In this document: positions 52,910 to 61,824 of the stretch, one piece after another
Layout of the letters: the number at the start of each line of letters is the position of its first letter
Position numbering within the stretch: position 1 is the stretch's first letter
Assembly: GCF_000376385.1 (NCBI RefSeq)
Contig: NZ_AQWN01000009.1
Coordinates: 62,001-126,000, forward strand
Direction: 5' to 3'
Source: Desulfurispora thermophila DSM 16022
GTDB lineage: Bacteria; Bacillota; Desulfotomaculia; Desulfotomaculales; Desulfurisporaceae
Length of the DNA: 64,000 nt
The notes under the pieces: generated by a model
What the model saw: only the letters and a program-made list of their open reading frames with translations
Databases searched by the model: none
Told to the model about the DNA's origin: nothing
Position numbers and translations under genes: made by a program

Positions 52910-53073
52910 AAGTTAGCAAACAGATAATCTCCGAGGTCAATGCGAGACCCGATAAGATAGATGCCGTAAGCTACGGCAAAGTCACTTTCGTTATCCAAGG
53001 AGGAAGGCTCGTAAGGGTGGAAATCCAGGACGGTTGGGTAACGGAACAAAAACAGGAGACCAAAGAAAAGTAA
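52906..53073 (+). CDS. DUF2292-like small protein
   Basis: 55 aa read from ATG 52906 (overlapping the rusA stop as ATGA) to TAA 53071-53073. ISEVNARPDKIDAVSYGKVT then FVIQGGRLVRVEIQDGWVTE resembles the short YezD/DUF2292 family, a small beta-rich protein often found in Firmicutes phages and chromosomes near sulfur or phage genes. Function unknown. Followed by a terminator. Confidence 0.65.
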   Translation: MKVSKQIISEVNARPDKIDAVSYGKVTFVIQGGRLVRVEIQDGWVTEQKQETKEK

Positions 53074-53098
53074 ATCTTGGCTGACCCGAATATCGGGA

Positions 53099-53142
53099 GG
53101 CCGACATTTCTGGCTATGTGCCAGAGTGTCGGCCTTTTTGAT
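53099..53142 (+). terminator. Terminator ending the early/middle operon
   Basis: GGCCGACA plus inner CTGGC/GCCAG paired with TGTCGGCC, followed by TTTTTGATT. It separates the replication region from the late regulator and structural genes, which therefore need another promoter or antitermination. Confidence 0.92.
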
Positions 53143-53157
53143 TGATTGGAGGTGGGA

Positions 53158-53640
53158 ATGTTGAGAGAAGAGCTCCGGGGACTTGTGGAAGAGTATTGCC
53201 AATCACTGGCGTTGGTAAGGAAGGCTATCCGCAGGGCGGAGAAAGAAGGCCGTGAGCGTGATTTATCGCTCCTCCGTGGCATGGAGCGTGACCTGGAGTG
53301 GACGATTGAGTATATGGTGACCGGCTATCCACCAGAGCCGAGCCGCCCCCGCCGCTATATTCCGATTGACCCGCAGAAGGCTATTACATTGTTACGTTAT
53401 CAACCACAACCGGAGCCGACATTGAAAGTAGAGAAAGTTAGGCTGCAAATACTGGAGGCGCTGGATATTTTGAGCGAAAGAGAGCGGGAGGCGTTTTTGA
53501 TGGTGGTAGGTGAAGGGCTCTCATATGGGGAGACTGCAAAGTATATGGGCGTGAGCAAGGCCACGGTCCAGGAATATGTCAGGCGGGCAAAAGAAAAGAT
53601 TTCTGCACGGCGTGTCATACGGTCTGCACCTAAAGGGTGA
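53158..53640 (+). CDS. Sigma-70 region 4-like phage late regulator
   Basis: 160 aa. C-terminal helix-turn-helix ILSEREREAFLMVVGEGLSY and ETAKYMGVSKATVQEYVRRA is the sigma region 4 type, as in ArpU/RinA-like phage late-gene activators; there is no region 2. N-terminal helix-rich half may contact RNA polymerase or oligomerise. ATG 53158 with GGAGGTGG. It directly precedes the iterons and terminase genes, so control of the late operon is likely. Confidence 0.78.
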   Translation: MLREELRGLVEEYCQSLALVRKAIRRAEKEGRERDLSLLRGMERDLEWTIEYMVTGYPPEPSRPRRYIPIDPQKAITLLRYQPQPEPTLKVEKVRLQILEALDILSEREREAFLMVVGEGLSYGETAKYMGVSKATVQEYVRRAKEKISARRVIRSAPKG

Positions 53641-53649
53641 AGGGGGTTT

Positions 53650-53694
53650 TTAACGTTAACAGCATTAACGTTAACGAAATTAACGTTAACTGAA
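53650..53694. repeat. Three tandem 15-bp iterons upstream of terminase
   Basis: Units TTAACGTTAACAGCA, TTAACGTTAACGAAA and TTAACGTTAACTGAA at 53650, 53665 and 53680: an invariant 11-bp TTAACGTTAAC, itself palindromic over ten bases, in exact 15-bp register. They lie between the late regulator stop and the small-terminase RBS. Either a packaging (pac/cos) site for the small terminase or an activator site of the late promoter. Confidence 0.85.
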
Positions 53695-53710
53695 ACAGGA
53701 GGTGCCCGGT

Positions 53711-54229
53711 ATGCCGGTGGGATATTCGGCCCGGTGCCGGGTCTGCAACTCACCGCACCGGGTGGAAATAGAGCAGTGGTGCAAAGACGAAGGGCTAAGC
53801 CCGAGAGCCGCAGCTGCAAGATTACTTGAACGTTACGGTGAAAAGATAACCCATGTGACCATCTGGAGGCACATGCAAGAGCACTTCGATATTAGGGCTG
53901 AAGCTCGGGAGCAATATCGTAAAAGCCAAGAGCAAATGCAGACTTCGGTTAAAAAATGCTTATCCGACCTCCAGATGCTGGATTCAATTGCCCAGGACAG
54001 CTACGAGCTACATCAGGCGGTTAGGGCGTGGCTGGCGGACCTTATAAAAGAGAGGGGCAAAATCCCCAGGGTATTGGTGGAGCTGCTTGCGGTAACTGCG
54101 TCGGAAGTCCGTCAGCAATTGAAGCAGAAAGCCGAGCTCCTTGGTGACGACCCAGTAAGCCGTTTGGCCGATGGTGTAGCAACTTGGGCGGAGCTGGTGC
54201 AGGCAGCGGCATCGGATGAAGATGAATAA
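53711..54229 (+). CDS. terS: Putative terminase small subunit
   Basis: 172 aa. N-terminal zinc/HTH region: CRVCNSPHRVEIEQWCKDEG, SPRAAAARLLERYGEKITHV, TIWRHMQEHF, i.e. a DNA-binding domain, then a long helical part suited to ring oligomerisation. Position before terL and after tandem repeats supports packaging-site recognition. ATG 53711 with AGGAGG at 8 nt. Overlaps terL by 14 nt. Confidence 0.75.
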   Translation: MPVGYSARCRVCNSPHRVEIEQWCKDEGLSPRAAAARLLERYGEKITHVTIWRHMQEHFDIRAEAREQYRKSQEQMQTSVKKCLSDLQMLDSIAQDSYELHQAVRAWLADLIKERGKIPRVLVELLAVTASEVRQQLKQKAELLGDDPVSRLADGVATWAELVQAAASDEDE

Positions 54230-55604
54230 AGCCGAAGCAAGAATTCTCCTCGACCGTGCAAAAAGGGACCCAGTATTCTTTGTCACCAAGGTACTTGGCG
54301 GTGACCCATGGGAAAAGCAGGAGGAAATCCTGAAGGCAGTTAGAGACCATCGACGTGTGGCCGTCCGGGCCTGCCATGGCGTAGGAAAGACCAGGGTAGC
54401 TGCTTGGGTGGCCTTGTGGTTTCTATACTGCCACAAAAACAGCAATTTTATAACAACCGCTCCTACATGGCACCAGGTGGAAAACTTGCTCTGGCGAGAA
54501 ATAGCAGCTGCACATGCCAGTTCAAAGTATCCGCTTGGGGGTAAGGTTCTACAAACGCAGATTGAACTCGGAAAACAGTGGTTTGCCCTGGGGTTATCGA
54601 CCGACAAGCCGGAGCGGTTCCAAGGATTTCACGCCGAGCATATCCTGCTGATAGTGGACGAGGCCAGCGGCGTTGCCCAGCGCATATTTGAAGCAGCGGA
54701 AGGTTTTCTTACAAGCCCTGGAGCAAGGCTTTTGCTTATCGGGAACCCGACACAGCTTTCCGGTGAATTTTACAATGCCTTTCGGTCGCCCCTGTACCAC
54801 AAGATACACATTAGTGCGTTCGATAGTCCTAATCTTAAGGCTGGAAAGATTATCCGGCCTTATTTAGTTACCCCGGAATGGGTAGAAGAGAAGCGGCTCA
54901 AGTGGGGGGAAGATAGCCCGCTGTGGTACAGCAGAGTGCTGGGAGAATTCCCGGAACAAGGCGACGATACGCTTATCCCACTTGCCTGGATTGAAGCGGC
55001 ACAGCAAAGGTGGCAAATGACGCCGCGCGGAGAACCGGTAGAGCTCGGCGTAGACGTTGCCCGCTATGGCACGGATACTACAGTTATCATATTGCGCCAG
55101 GGCAGTAAAGCTGAAGTTATTGCCCAGCTTCGTGGCCAGGACACAATGGAAGTCACCGGCGCGGTTATCAATGCTTTAAGAGAAACTGGGGCTAAAGTTG
55201 CCAAGGTAGATGTAATCGGTCTTGGGGCTGGTGTGGCAGACCGTCTAAAAGAGCAGCGTTATCCGGTTCAGGAAATGAATGCCGGCGAAGCGGCCCAAGA
55301 TAAAGAGCGGTTCGTTAATAAGAGGGCCGAATGGTACTGGGCTTTACGAGAAAGATTTCAGGTTGGCGATATTGCCATCCCTCCGGATGATGAGCTGGCT
55401 TCTCAGCTCGCAAGTTTGAAGTATAAGTTCGACAGCAGGGGCCGCATACAGGTTGAGAGCAAAGAAGATATGCGAAAACGAGGGCTGCCCAGCCCCGATA
55501 AAGCCGATGCCCTTATGCTTGCTTTTGCGCCAACCCAGTCGCTCACTTTGAAGGCGGCTCCTAGAATAATAGGCCGGAACAGCATAGCCGGCATAGCGTG
55601 GTGA
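54216..55604 (+). CDS. terL: Terminase large subunit
   Basis: 462-aa DNA-packaging motor. ATPase: CHGVGKTRVAAW (Walker A, about 50-57), LLIVDEASGV (Walker B, about 143), coupling motif LIGNPTQLSGEF. Nuclease of RNase H fold: GVDVARYGTDTTVIILRQG (about 278-296), VDVIGLGAG, and a late Asp in SPDKADALMLAF. Complete, so packaging should be functional. Confidence 0.95.
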   Translation: MKMNKAEARILLDRAKRDPVFFVTKVLGGDPWEKQEEILKAVRDHRRVAVRACHGVGKTRVAAWVALWFLYCHKNSNFITTAPTWHQVENLLWREIAAAHASSKYPLGGKVLQTQIELGKQWFALGLSTDKPERFQGFHAEHILLIVDEASGVAQRIFEAAEGFLTSPGARLLLIGNPTQLSGEFYNAFRSPLYHKIHISAFDSPNLKAGKIIRPYLVTPEWVEEKRLKWGEDSPLWYSRVLGEFPEQGDDTLIPLAWIEAAQQRWQMTPRGEPVELGVDVARYGTDTTVIILRQGSKAEVIAQLRGQDTMEVTGAVINALRETGAKVAKVDVIGLGAGVADRLKEQRYPVQEMNAGEAAQDKERFVNKRAEWYWALRERFQVGDIAIPPDDELASQLASLKYKFDSRGRIQVESKEDMRKRGLPSPDKADALMLAFAPTQSLTLKAAPRIIGRNSIAGIAW

Positions 55605-55608
55605 TTTT

Positions 55609-56862
55609 ATGAGTGTACAATCTGGTCAATTAGGCAGCCAGCTAAACTGGGTTCTATCTCAGATTGACGGCACTGTTTTCAACCCCGATAGCATCAGCGT
55701 CCAAGAGTACCAGCGGATGCTGGACACGGACGAAACCGTAGGCGCTGCGTTTGACTTTCTGGTTCTTGTAGTGCTCACCATGTTGGGCGAGTACCACCAC
55801 GAAAACCCGCAGATAGCTCAATTCGTCCATGATGCCCTTGAGCAGATGAAAGGGTCATTTATACGAACGCTGGAGGATATGCTTTCTTACCTTTGGGCAG
55901 GGTTTTCGGTGACCGAGATAGTCTGGAACCCGGAAGGCACAACAGTAAAGCTCGAAAAACTGGCCACTTACCACCCGGCCACGATTTCCTTCCGGGTAGA
56001 CGATAGTGGCAACCTGAAGGAGATAGTGCAAAGGCGGCTATTTGCAGCCCAGGAAGCTGTTATACCGCCGGACAAGGCGGTGCTTTTAGTTAGAGGCGGG
56101 CGTTTCGGGAACCTCTATGGTCAAAGCCTGTTTAAGCGCATCCGAAAAAATTGGCTTTTAAAGGATGCCTTCTTAAAGATGTGGGGCCGTGCTCTGGACA
56201 AATTCGGCACTCCTCTGGTGGTGGCCGTGGTCCCGGACGCCGAGGTTAAGGACCCGGAAACCGGTGAGGACATTCATCAGCTCGACTACGCCGTAAAGGT
56301 GCTGGCAAACCTCCAAAACGGTACAGCTTTGGCGTTCGCGAAAAGCGCTGACCAGGCACCGGATATAAAGGCGCTCACTACCGGCGGAGCCGGGGTTGGC
56401 GAAGCCTTTAGCCAGGCCATCCAGTACCTCAACAAGATGATTTGCCGGGGGTTATTAATCCCCAGCCTGGTCATAGACGAGGGTATGCGCACTGGGTCCT
56501 ATGCCCTGGGGGCATCGCATTTTGATGCTTTCTACCTGGCGGCCAGGGCGATATACCAGGACCTCACCGAGAACCTGCTGGAGCAGCTTATCCGCAGGCT
56601 TATTGACTACAATTTTGGCCCGCAGACGGACTACGGTACCTTCACGGAGCAGCCACCAGATGCGGAAAGCATGAAGCTTTACGCCGAGGCATTTCGACAG
56701 CTCGTGGATGCTGGATTCCTGGACCCGCAGGTGGCCGAGGATTTGCGGTGGGCCCGCTCTAAACTGGGGCTCCCTGACCGGGAACCTGCTTCGGTAGTGG
56801 CTCAGGCTGCGATAGACGCATTCCCCCGCTACCTGCGTGCACCGGAAGGTGGTGAGGAATGA
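55609..56862 (+). CDS. Portal protein (DUF935, Mu gp29-like)
   Basis: 417 aa. MLDTDETVGAAFDFLVLVVL, AGFSVTEIVWN, VLLVRGGRFGNLYGQSLFK and the wing/stem order match the Mu gp29/DUF935 portal family, the dodecameric channel at the head vertex. Follows terL by 4 nt and overlaps the gpF-like gene by 4 nt. Confidence 0.9.
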   Translation: MSVQSGQLGSQLNWVLSQIDGTVFNPDSISVQEYQRMLDTDETVGAAFDFLVLVVLTMLGEYHHENPQIAQFVHDALEQMKGSFIRTLEDMLSYLWAGFSVTEIVWNPEGTTVKLEKLATYHPATISFRVDDSGNLKEIVQRRLFAAQEAVIPPDKAVLLVRGGRFGNLYGQSLFKRIRKNWLLKDAFLKMWGRALDKFGTPLVVAVVPDAEVKDPETGEDIHQLDYAVKVLANLQNGTALAFAKSADQAPDIKALTTGGAGVGEAFSQAIQYLNKMICRGLLIPSLVIDEGMRTGSYALGASHFDAFYLAARAIYQDLTENLLEQLIRRLIDYNFGPQTDYGTFTEQPPDAESMKLYAEAFRQLVDAGFLDPQVAEDLRWARSKLGLPDREPASVVAQAAIDAFPRYLRAPEGGEE

Positions 56863-57668
56863 GAGATGACTTAGAGTTGAAGTTTGCAAAGGAACTGGAC
56901 AAAGCCGAAGAAGAGGTGCTGAAGAAGATAGCCCGTTGGCTTAGCGAGGCTCTGGCCCACTTGCCCTGGGGTAAGGCAGCTGAGATACAAAAGTGGCACC
57001 CTACGACAAGGCTATCGCTATACAAGATACTGGCCGAGCACGTGGGGAAAGTATTTGCCGCAGGCCGGGCACACGGGAAAAAGTTATGTGCTGCTGCCAG
57101 ACGGAGGGAACTGGCGGATTATGAGCTGCCGGAGTTCAACTTCAACTACGAAGGCGACATCAAGGTGATGCCGGTCCAGGCCATGCGTGCCTTGGAAGCA
57201 AGGCAACTGGTCCTATCTGGTGTATTTGAGAGCGACCTAATCAACGCCGTAAAAAAGGTGCTTATCAGCCACCTTGGTGGCTTGCCTCGCAAAGAAGCCG
57301 AGGAGGAAATCGCTAAAGTGCTCAATTCTGCCCGGGATAGAGCAAGCCTTATCGTGACCACCGAAACGACTTACGCCTATAACCGTGGAAGGTTGATTTC
57401 ATTCAAAGAGGCTAAGGTGGATTATGTTCGCTTTTCGGCAGTTATGGATTCCCGCACCTCGCCCCAGTGCCGCTCCAGGCACGGGCTGGTGATGGCCATA
57501 GACGACCCGGCACTACCTTATAACACTCCCCCGCTCCACGGGAGGTGCAGGTCAGTGCTGACACCTATCTATTCGCGCTATCAGCCAGAATACATCACAC
57601 CTGAAACGCTGGACTGGTCCAATGTGGTGCCGCTGCCCAAGGGGTGGCGGGCCGGCGGGATAGATTGA
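56859..57668 (+). CDS. Head morphogenesis protein (Mu gpF/SPP1 gp7-like)
   Basis: 269 aa minor head protein. C-terminal Phage_Mu_F domain: DRASLIVTTETTYAYNRGRL, YVRFSAVMDSRTSPQCRSRH and NTPPLHGRCRSVLTPIYSRY carry the conserved Cys/His/Asp set. Binds portal and interior DNA during head assembly. ATGA overlap with the portal gene. Confidence 0.9.
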   Translation: MRDDLELKFAKELDKAEEEVLKKIARWLSEALAHLPWGKAAEIQKWHPTTRLSLYKILAEHVGKVFAAGRAHGKKLCAAARRRELADYELPEFNFNYEGDIKVMPVQAMRALEARQLVLSGVFESDLINAVKKVLISHLGGLPRKEAEEEIAKVLNSARDRASLIVTTETTYAYNRGRLISFKEAKVDYVRFSAVMDSRTSPQCRSRHGLVMAIDDPALPYNTPPLHGRCRSVLTPIYSRYQPEYITPETLDWSNVVPLPKGWRAGGID

Positions 57669-57683
57669 AAGGAGGTGAAGTAA

Positions 57684-59012
57684 GTGAGCGACGAGCGGGA
57701 AAAACTGCGCAAGGAAGCCGAGGCCCGGGCCAAGAAATACGGCATCTCCTTTAAAGAGGGCAAAGGTCACCTTACGCCGCCCAAGGGCTACCCAAGTGAC
57801 CCGGACCAATACGGCGACCCGGTTAACTACGCTTACCCGATAGATGAGGGCCACATCAGACCAGCAGTTGCTTACTTCAACCACGAAGGTCAGCGGGAAG
57901 CCGGCGGCTATACTCCCGAGGAGTGGGCCGTCATTGGCAAACGCATCGCTTCTGCGGCTTCGCGACTGCTCGGGGGAAAATACGAGTACAAAAACGGCAA
58001 GGTTGTCCGGGTTGATGATGAGGGTAAAAAGCTGGCCGAGCAAGGGCTGCTGAAGATACCCTTCTTCCGTCTTGGTAGGTGGAAACATCCTATCTACGGC
58101 GAGATAAAAGCCGATAGGCAGCTTTTTGCCCAGATGGTCAAGAACTTCAAAGAAGGGGTACTTGGACGCCCCGTATTCGTGCGGCTTGGACATGATGCTG
58201 GACACAAGGCCACGTTTGGGGATGCGCCGGCGGAAGCTTGGGTTAAGGACATCGTGGAAGAAAACGGCGTGCTCTATGCCATAGCCGAGCCCACTTCGCC
58301 GGAAGTGCTGGAAATGGTCAAGACTGGCCGCTATCGCTTTGCCAGCGCCGAGTATACCCCGGACTATGTGGACAAGGAGACCGGGGAGCGTAAGGGCCCG
58401 GTGCTCACCGCGATAGCCCTGACTAATGAGCCGTTTTTGACAAGGTTACCCGAGGCGAGGGTTCTATCCGACCCGCCTGACACTATTTACCTTGACTATG
58501 CGGAGGTGGATAACGAAGTGGAAACTAAAGAACTTTTACAGGAGAACAACAGCCTTTTGAGGCAGCTCGCCGAGCAGATTGGTAAACTGTTTGGTGGCAA
58601 AAAGGAGGATAAGAATTTGCAGGACGATGTGAAGGTTAACCTTGCGGAAATCGAGGCTATGAAGCAGAAGTTGGCCGAAACTGAGGCGAGGTTGAAGGCT
58701 GCCGAAGCCCAGACCAGAAAGGTGGAAATCGAAAAGCGCCTTTCCGAGCTTGTGGCGAAGGGTATCCCGCCCGTGATGTGCAACAAGGCTAAGGAGATAT
58801 TACTCGCCTTGCCGGCTGACGAGACCATTAAGCTTGCCGAAGACAAGACTGCTAAACTCTCTGACCTTATCTTTGAGCTACTGGAAGCTTTGCCGGAGAG
58901 CAGCAGGATAAAGTTTGCCCAGTTAGGCGCTCAGGAGAGCGTAAAACCTGGTAGCGCCGCCGAAATCTACGGCGATGTAGTTCCAGAACTGAAGAAAGGA
59001 GCTGATAAGTAA
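57684..59012 (+). CDS. Mu I-like protease/scaffold
   Basis: 442 aa. Residues 1-105 contain an additional small domain (HLTPPKGYPSDPDQYGDPVN, a known phage addition). The middle is the I-type prohead protease (AQMVKNFKEGVLGRPVFVRL-GHD, RFASAEYTPDYVD, LTAIALTNEPFL), and the C-terminal 150 residues form a coiled-coil scaffold (LLQENNSLLRQLAEQIGKLF, KLAETEARLKAAEAQTRKVE). GTG start behind AGGAGGTGA. Overlaps the capsid start by one base. Confidence 0.88.
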   Translation: MSDEREKLRKEAEARAKKYGISFKEGKGHLTPPKGYPSDPDQYGDPVNYAYPIDEGHIRPAVAYFNHEGQREAGGYTPEEWAVIGKRIASAASRLLGGKYEYKNGKVVRVDDEGKKLAEQGLLKIPFFRLGRWKHPIYGEIKADRQLFAQMVKNFKEGVLGRPVFVRLGHDAGHKATFGDAPAEAWVKDIVEENGVLYAIAEPTSPEVLEMVKTGRYRFASAEYTPDYVDKETGERKGPVLTAIALTNEPFLTRLPEARVLSDPPDTIYLDYAEVDNEVETKELLQENNSLLRQLAEQIGKLFGGKKEDKNLQDDVKVNLAEIEAMKQKLAETEARLKAAEAQTRKVEIEKRLSELVAKGIPPVMCNKAKEILLALPADETIKLAEDKTAKLSDLIFELLEALPESSRIKFAQLGAQESVKPGSAAEIYGDVVPELKKGADK

Positions 59013-60328
59013 TGCCCGAACTCACTGCTCTTGAGTTTACTGTCTTAACCGAGCTTGCTAAGACTTTTGAGAACTTTGATACCACGGTTGGGCAGTTTTT
59101 CCCTAGCCGCAACGTGCCTAACTACAGCGTGAAGATTGAGAGAGTCTACAACGGAGTGGGCATTGCTCCTATCGTGGACCCTAAGAAACCTGATTTCTTT
59201 GCAGATAGGGCTAACGTCCAATCGATGGATGTGACCCCGGTCTATAGCCGTGAATCTGACTACCTGGACCAGAACACCATCAACAACCTGCGTCAGCCCG
59301 GAACCTTAAACGAGAAGTATGGCAAGCAAATTGTGGCCGATACCATGAAGCGCCTGGTGGCCAGGAACGACCTGCTTTTTGACTTCCTTCGCAGCCAGAT
59401 GCTTCTTGGGGGTATTAACTACACTGACCCGAGAACTGAGCAAACGGTCAACGTCTCGGCAGGCATTCCGGCTGAACACTTTGTGACTGCTTCTACTGCT
59501 TGGACCGACCTGGCCAATGCTAAGCCAATCGACGACATCGAGGATTGGAAGCAGCTCATTTACAACAATGGTAAGGTCCAGCCAACCCATATCATCATGA
59601 CTTCTGTAATGCGCTCTAAGCTCAGCCGCAACGCCCAGGTGATTGCTCGCGGTGAATCGGCAAGAGATACCGGCTTTGTGGTGTTTCAAAACGGGGAGCT
59701 CGCCAGGATTGCAGGGCTAGAAGTTGTAGTACAGGACGCCGTTTACGAGGAGCTCACTCCTGCTACCGTGCCGACTGCGACTGTGAAGGTAACCGCAACG
59801 ACCATCAATGAAGGCGACACTATCGAGCTTATCATTGGCGGCGTGAGCAGCGGGGTTTATACTGCGGTGGCCGGGGATACAGCAAATAAAGTAGCTATTA
59901 ACCTTGCGAACTTTATAAATGGTAATCCTTTCATGCCAGTAAGAGCCACTGTATCCAGCGCTACTATTACCCTGACTCCGAAAGAGCCGAAGAAAGACCA
60001 GAGCATTGAGATTACCAAGAGCGGAAATATCAGCGCTACCATTACCGGTTCGCCCATTGTAATTACCGGCCAAGGGCTTGTTAAGACTGTCAAGAAGATG
60101 ATTCCCGACAACAAGGTGGTCATATGCTGCAAAGCGGCTGCCGGCGAGCCTCTTGGCCGCACCGACTTCGTGATTGGCGAGCATCCCGCTGGCCAGCCAG
60201 GTATCTGGAGCCGCTCGGTGGAGACCCAGCCGCCCAACCCGCCCGGCGTGCTCTTGCAGGTGGGCCGTGCTGGACTGCCTTACGTGAGGTATCCTGAGTG
60301 GATTGTGGTGGCTACCGTTGCGGCTTAA
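59012..60328 (+). CDS. Major capsid protein (gpE-like) with inserted domain
   Basis: 438 aa. The core resembles the lambda gpE/major capsid E group: VTPVYSRESDYLDQNTINNL, VADTMKRLVARNDLLFDFLR, MTSVMRSKLSRN, and a C-terminal KMIPDNKVVICC...LLQVGRAGLPYVRYPEW. Between about residues 250 and 356 is an extra beta-rich module (TVKVTATTINEGDTIELIIG, YTAVAGDTANKVAINLANFI, ATITLTPKE) like domains in phage tail and surface proteins. The insert may project from the shell. Confidence 0.88.
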   Translation: MPELTALEFTVLTELAKTFENFDTTVGQFFPSRNVPNYSVKIERVYNGVGIAPIVDPKKPDFFADRANVQSMDVTPVYSRESDYLDQNTINNLRQPGTLNEKYGKQIVADTMKRLVARNDLLFDFLRSQMLLGGINYTDPRTEQTVNVSAGIPAEHFVTASTAWTDLANAKPIDDIEDWKQLIYNNGKVQPTHIIMTSVMRSKLSRNAQVIARGESARDTGFVVFQNGELARIAGLEVVVQDAVYEELTPATVPTATVKVTATTINEGDTIELIIGGVSSGVYTAVAGDTANKVAINLANFINGNPFMPVRATVSSATITLTPKEPKKDQSIEITKSGNISATITGSPIVITGQGLVKTVKKMIPDNKVVICCKAAAGEPLGRTDFVIGEHPAGQPGIWSRSVETQPPNPPGVLLQVGRAGLPYVRYPEWIVVATVAA

Positions 60329-60342
60329 GGTGGTGAGCAATA

Positions 60343-60759
60343 ATGTACTGCTCGCCAGATAACGTGCGAAAGCTGACGCAGCTATTGGCTAACGAACCGG
60401 ATGAGGCGATAATCCCGTATATCGAAAAGGCAGGGGCACGCATAGACGCATACCTTTCCAAGCGCTATGTTGTGCCCCTCGCTTCTACCCCGCCGATTAT
60501 TGCTTCCATTGCGGCGGATATGGCAGCCAGCTTCATTCTCGATGAACACACCACTGAACGGTTTAAGGACCAGACCACCTATGGGGAGGTCCTCTTCAAG
60601 CGGGCACAGCAGGACCTTGAGCGGATTGTGGCGGATGGGCTGCTGGACAACTACCCTGGCGTAGTGCTGGCGGAAGGTGTAAGCCCGGGCGTGAGGCCCT
60701 GTATTGCGTCAACAACGAAAGGCCCCAGCCCGTTAGAGGAGGTGCTGGGCCAGTGGTAA
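60343..60759 (+). CDS. Head-tail connector, Mu gp36-like (DUF1320)
   Basis: 138 aa: YCSPDNVRKLTQLLANEPDE, YIEKAGARIDAYLSKRYVVP and SIAADMAASFILDEHTTERF are the DUF1320 pattern of Mu gp36, a connector/adaptor below the portal. RBS AAGGTGG. Overlaps the next gene by 7 nt. Confidence 0.88.
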   Translation: MYCSPDNVRKLTQLLANEPDEAIIPYIEKAGARIDAYLSKRYVVPLASTPPIIASIAADMAASFILDEHTTERFKDQTTYGEVLFKRAQQDLERIVADGLLDNYPGVVLAEGVSPGVRPCIASTTKGPSPLEEVLGQW

Positions 60760-61349
60760 AGGTTGAGATTGAGGTAAAGGGCATGGAAGCAGTTATGAAC
60801 GTAATAGGCAGCATGGCCCAGCGGGGAGTAAAGACCAGACCGCTGATGCGGGCAGCCGGAAACATCCTCCTTCAAAGCGTTGCCCGCAACTTTGAGGAAC
60901 AGGGCCGCCCGAGGTGGAAACCGTGGAGCGAGCTCACCAAGGCAATTTACGAAGGGCTGGCGGTAGCAAGGGCCCAAAGCACCAAGGCTTGGCAGCGGGC
61001 TGGTGAAAGAGGACGCAGGTCCATTGAACAGCGTTACGTTCAGCGGTATGTGGCAGGAGCTAAAATCCTGCAACGCTCGGGCGACTTAAAGAAGAGCATC
61101 GAGATAGGCCGGATTGGCGATACCTACGTTGAAATCGGCTCCTCCCTGCCGTATGCCCGCATCCACCAGCTCGGCGGGGTGGTAAGGCCGAAGCGGTATC
61201 GCTTCCTTTTTGTCCCCACCGCCAGCGGGTTCTTGAGACTGCGCGAGGCCCGTATACCGGCACGGCCATTCTTGCTGGTCCAGGACGAGGATAAGCGGGC
61301 TATCATATTGGCCACCCGTGACTATTTACTTGAGGGGAAATTGCCATGA
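60753..61349 (+). CDS. Virion morphogenesis protein (Mu gpG/tail-completion S-like)
   Basis: 198 aa. Phage_tail_S/virion morphogenesis family: LMRAAGNILLQSVARNFEEQ, GRPRWKPWSELTKA, ILQRSGDLKKSIEI, YARIHQLGGVVRPKRYRF and RPFLLVQDEDKRAII. Acts at the head-tail joining step. GTG start behind GAGGAGGTG. Confidence 0.85.
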   Translation: MVKVEIEVKGMEAVMNVIGSMAQRGVKTRPLMRAAGNILLQSVARNFEEQGRPRWKPWSELTKAIYEGLAVARAQSTKAWQRAGERGRRSIEQRYVQRYVAGAKILQRSGDLKKSIEIGRIGDTYVEIGSSLPYARIHQLGGVVRPKRYRFLFVPTASGFLRLREARIPARPFLLVQDEDKRAIILATRDYLLEGKLP

Positions 61350-61810
61350 TAGACATTGCGAATGCCGTGCTTACCGTGCTCAAAAACGACCCTGCTTTAG
61401 CCCAAATTCAGGAATGGCAGCCGGTGAACGGCCTTATAACCCTGAAAGCACCTGGCGTGAGCGTGGGAATCGAAAAGGAAGTGTTTGCGCCGGACACCAG
61501 GTCTGTGGACGCGGCATCCGCAACATTAAAAATAGTGGTCTGGACCAGGGACAAAGACCCTGCCGCCGGCGAGGCTGCGGTGCGTGAACTTGCCCATACT
61601 GTCCGCTATTGCCTTAACGAAAACCGCACTCTCGGTGGTTTGGTGGACGGCGGTTTCATCAGCCAAATCGAATACTTGACCGCTGAGGCAAACCAGGGGC
61701 TGCTTTTGCACCTGGCTGAAATAACCTATGAGGTTGATTATTCGGCTGAGCGAGTGAGGAAGGAAACTTACCCAACTGTGGGTAGCGTGAATGCTGAAAT
61801 CGGACAATGA
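61346..61810 (+). CDS. Tail terminator-like protein (Mu gp37-like)
   Basis: 154 aa, mixed alpha/beta: MIDIANAVLTVLKNDPALAQ, SATLKIVVWTRDKDPAAGEA and LLLHLAEITYEVDY. Position between gpG-like and sheath genes matches Mu gp37/DUF1834-type proteins that cap the tail tube. ATGA overlap with the gene before. Confidence 0.72.
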   Translation: MIDIANAVLTVLKNDPALAQIQEWQPVNGLITLKAPGVSVGIEKEVFAPDTRSVDAASATLKIVVWTRDKDPAAGEAAVRELAHTVRYCLNENRTLGGLVDGGFISQIEYLTAEANQGLLLHLAEITYEVDYSAERVRKETYPTVGSVNAEIGQ

Positions 61811-61824
61811 GGGGGTATGAATAA

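Noticed and set aside
53650-53694. CRISPR array
   Set aside because: Repeats are 11-15 bp with 4-bp spacers, only three units, no cas genes; they are iterons.
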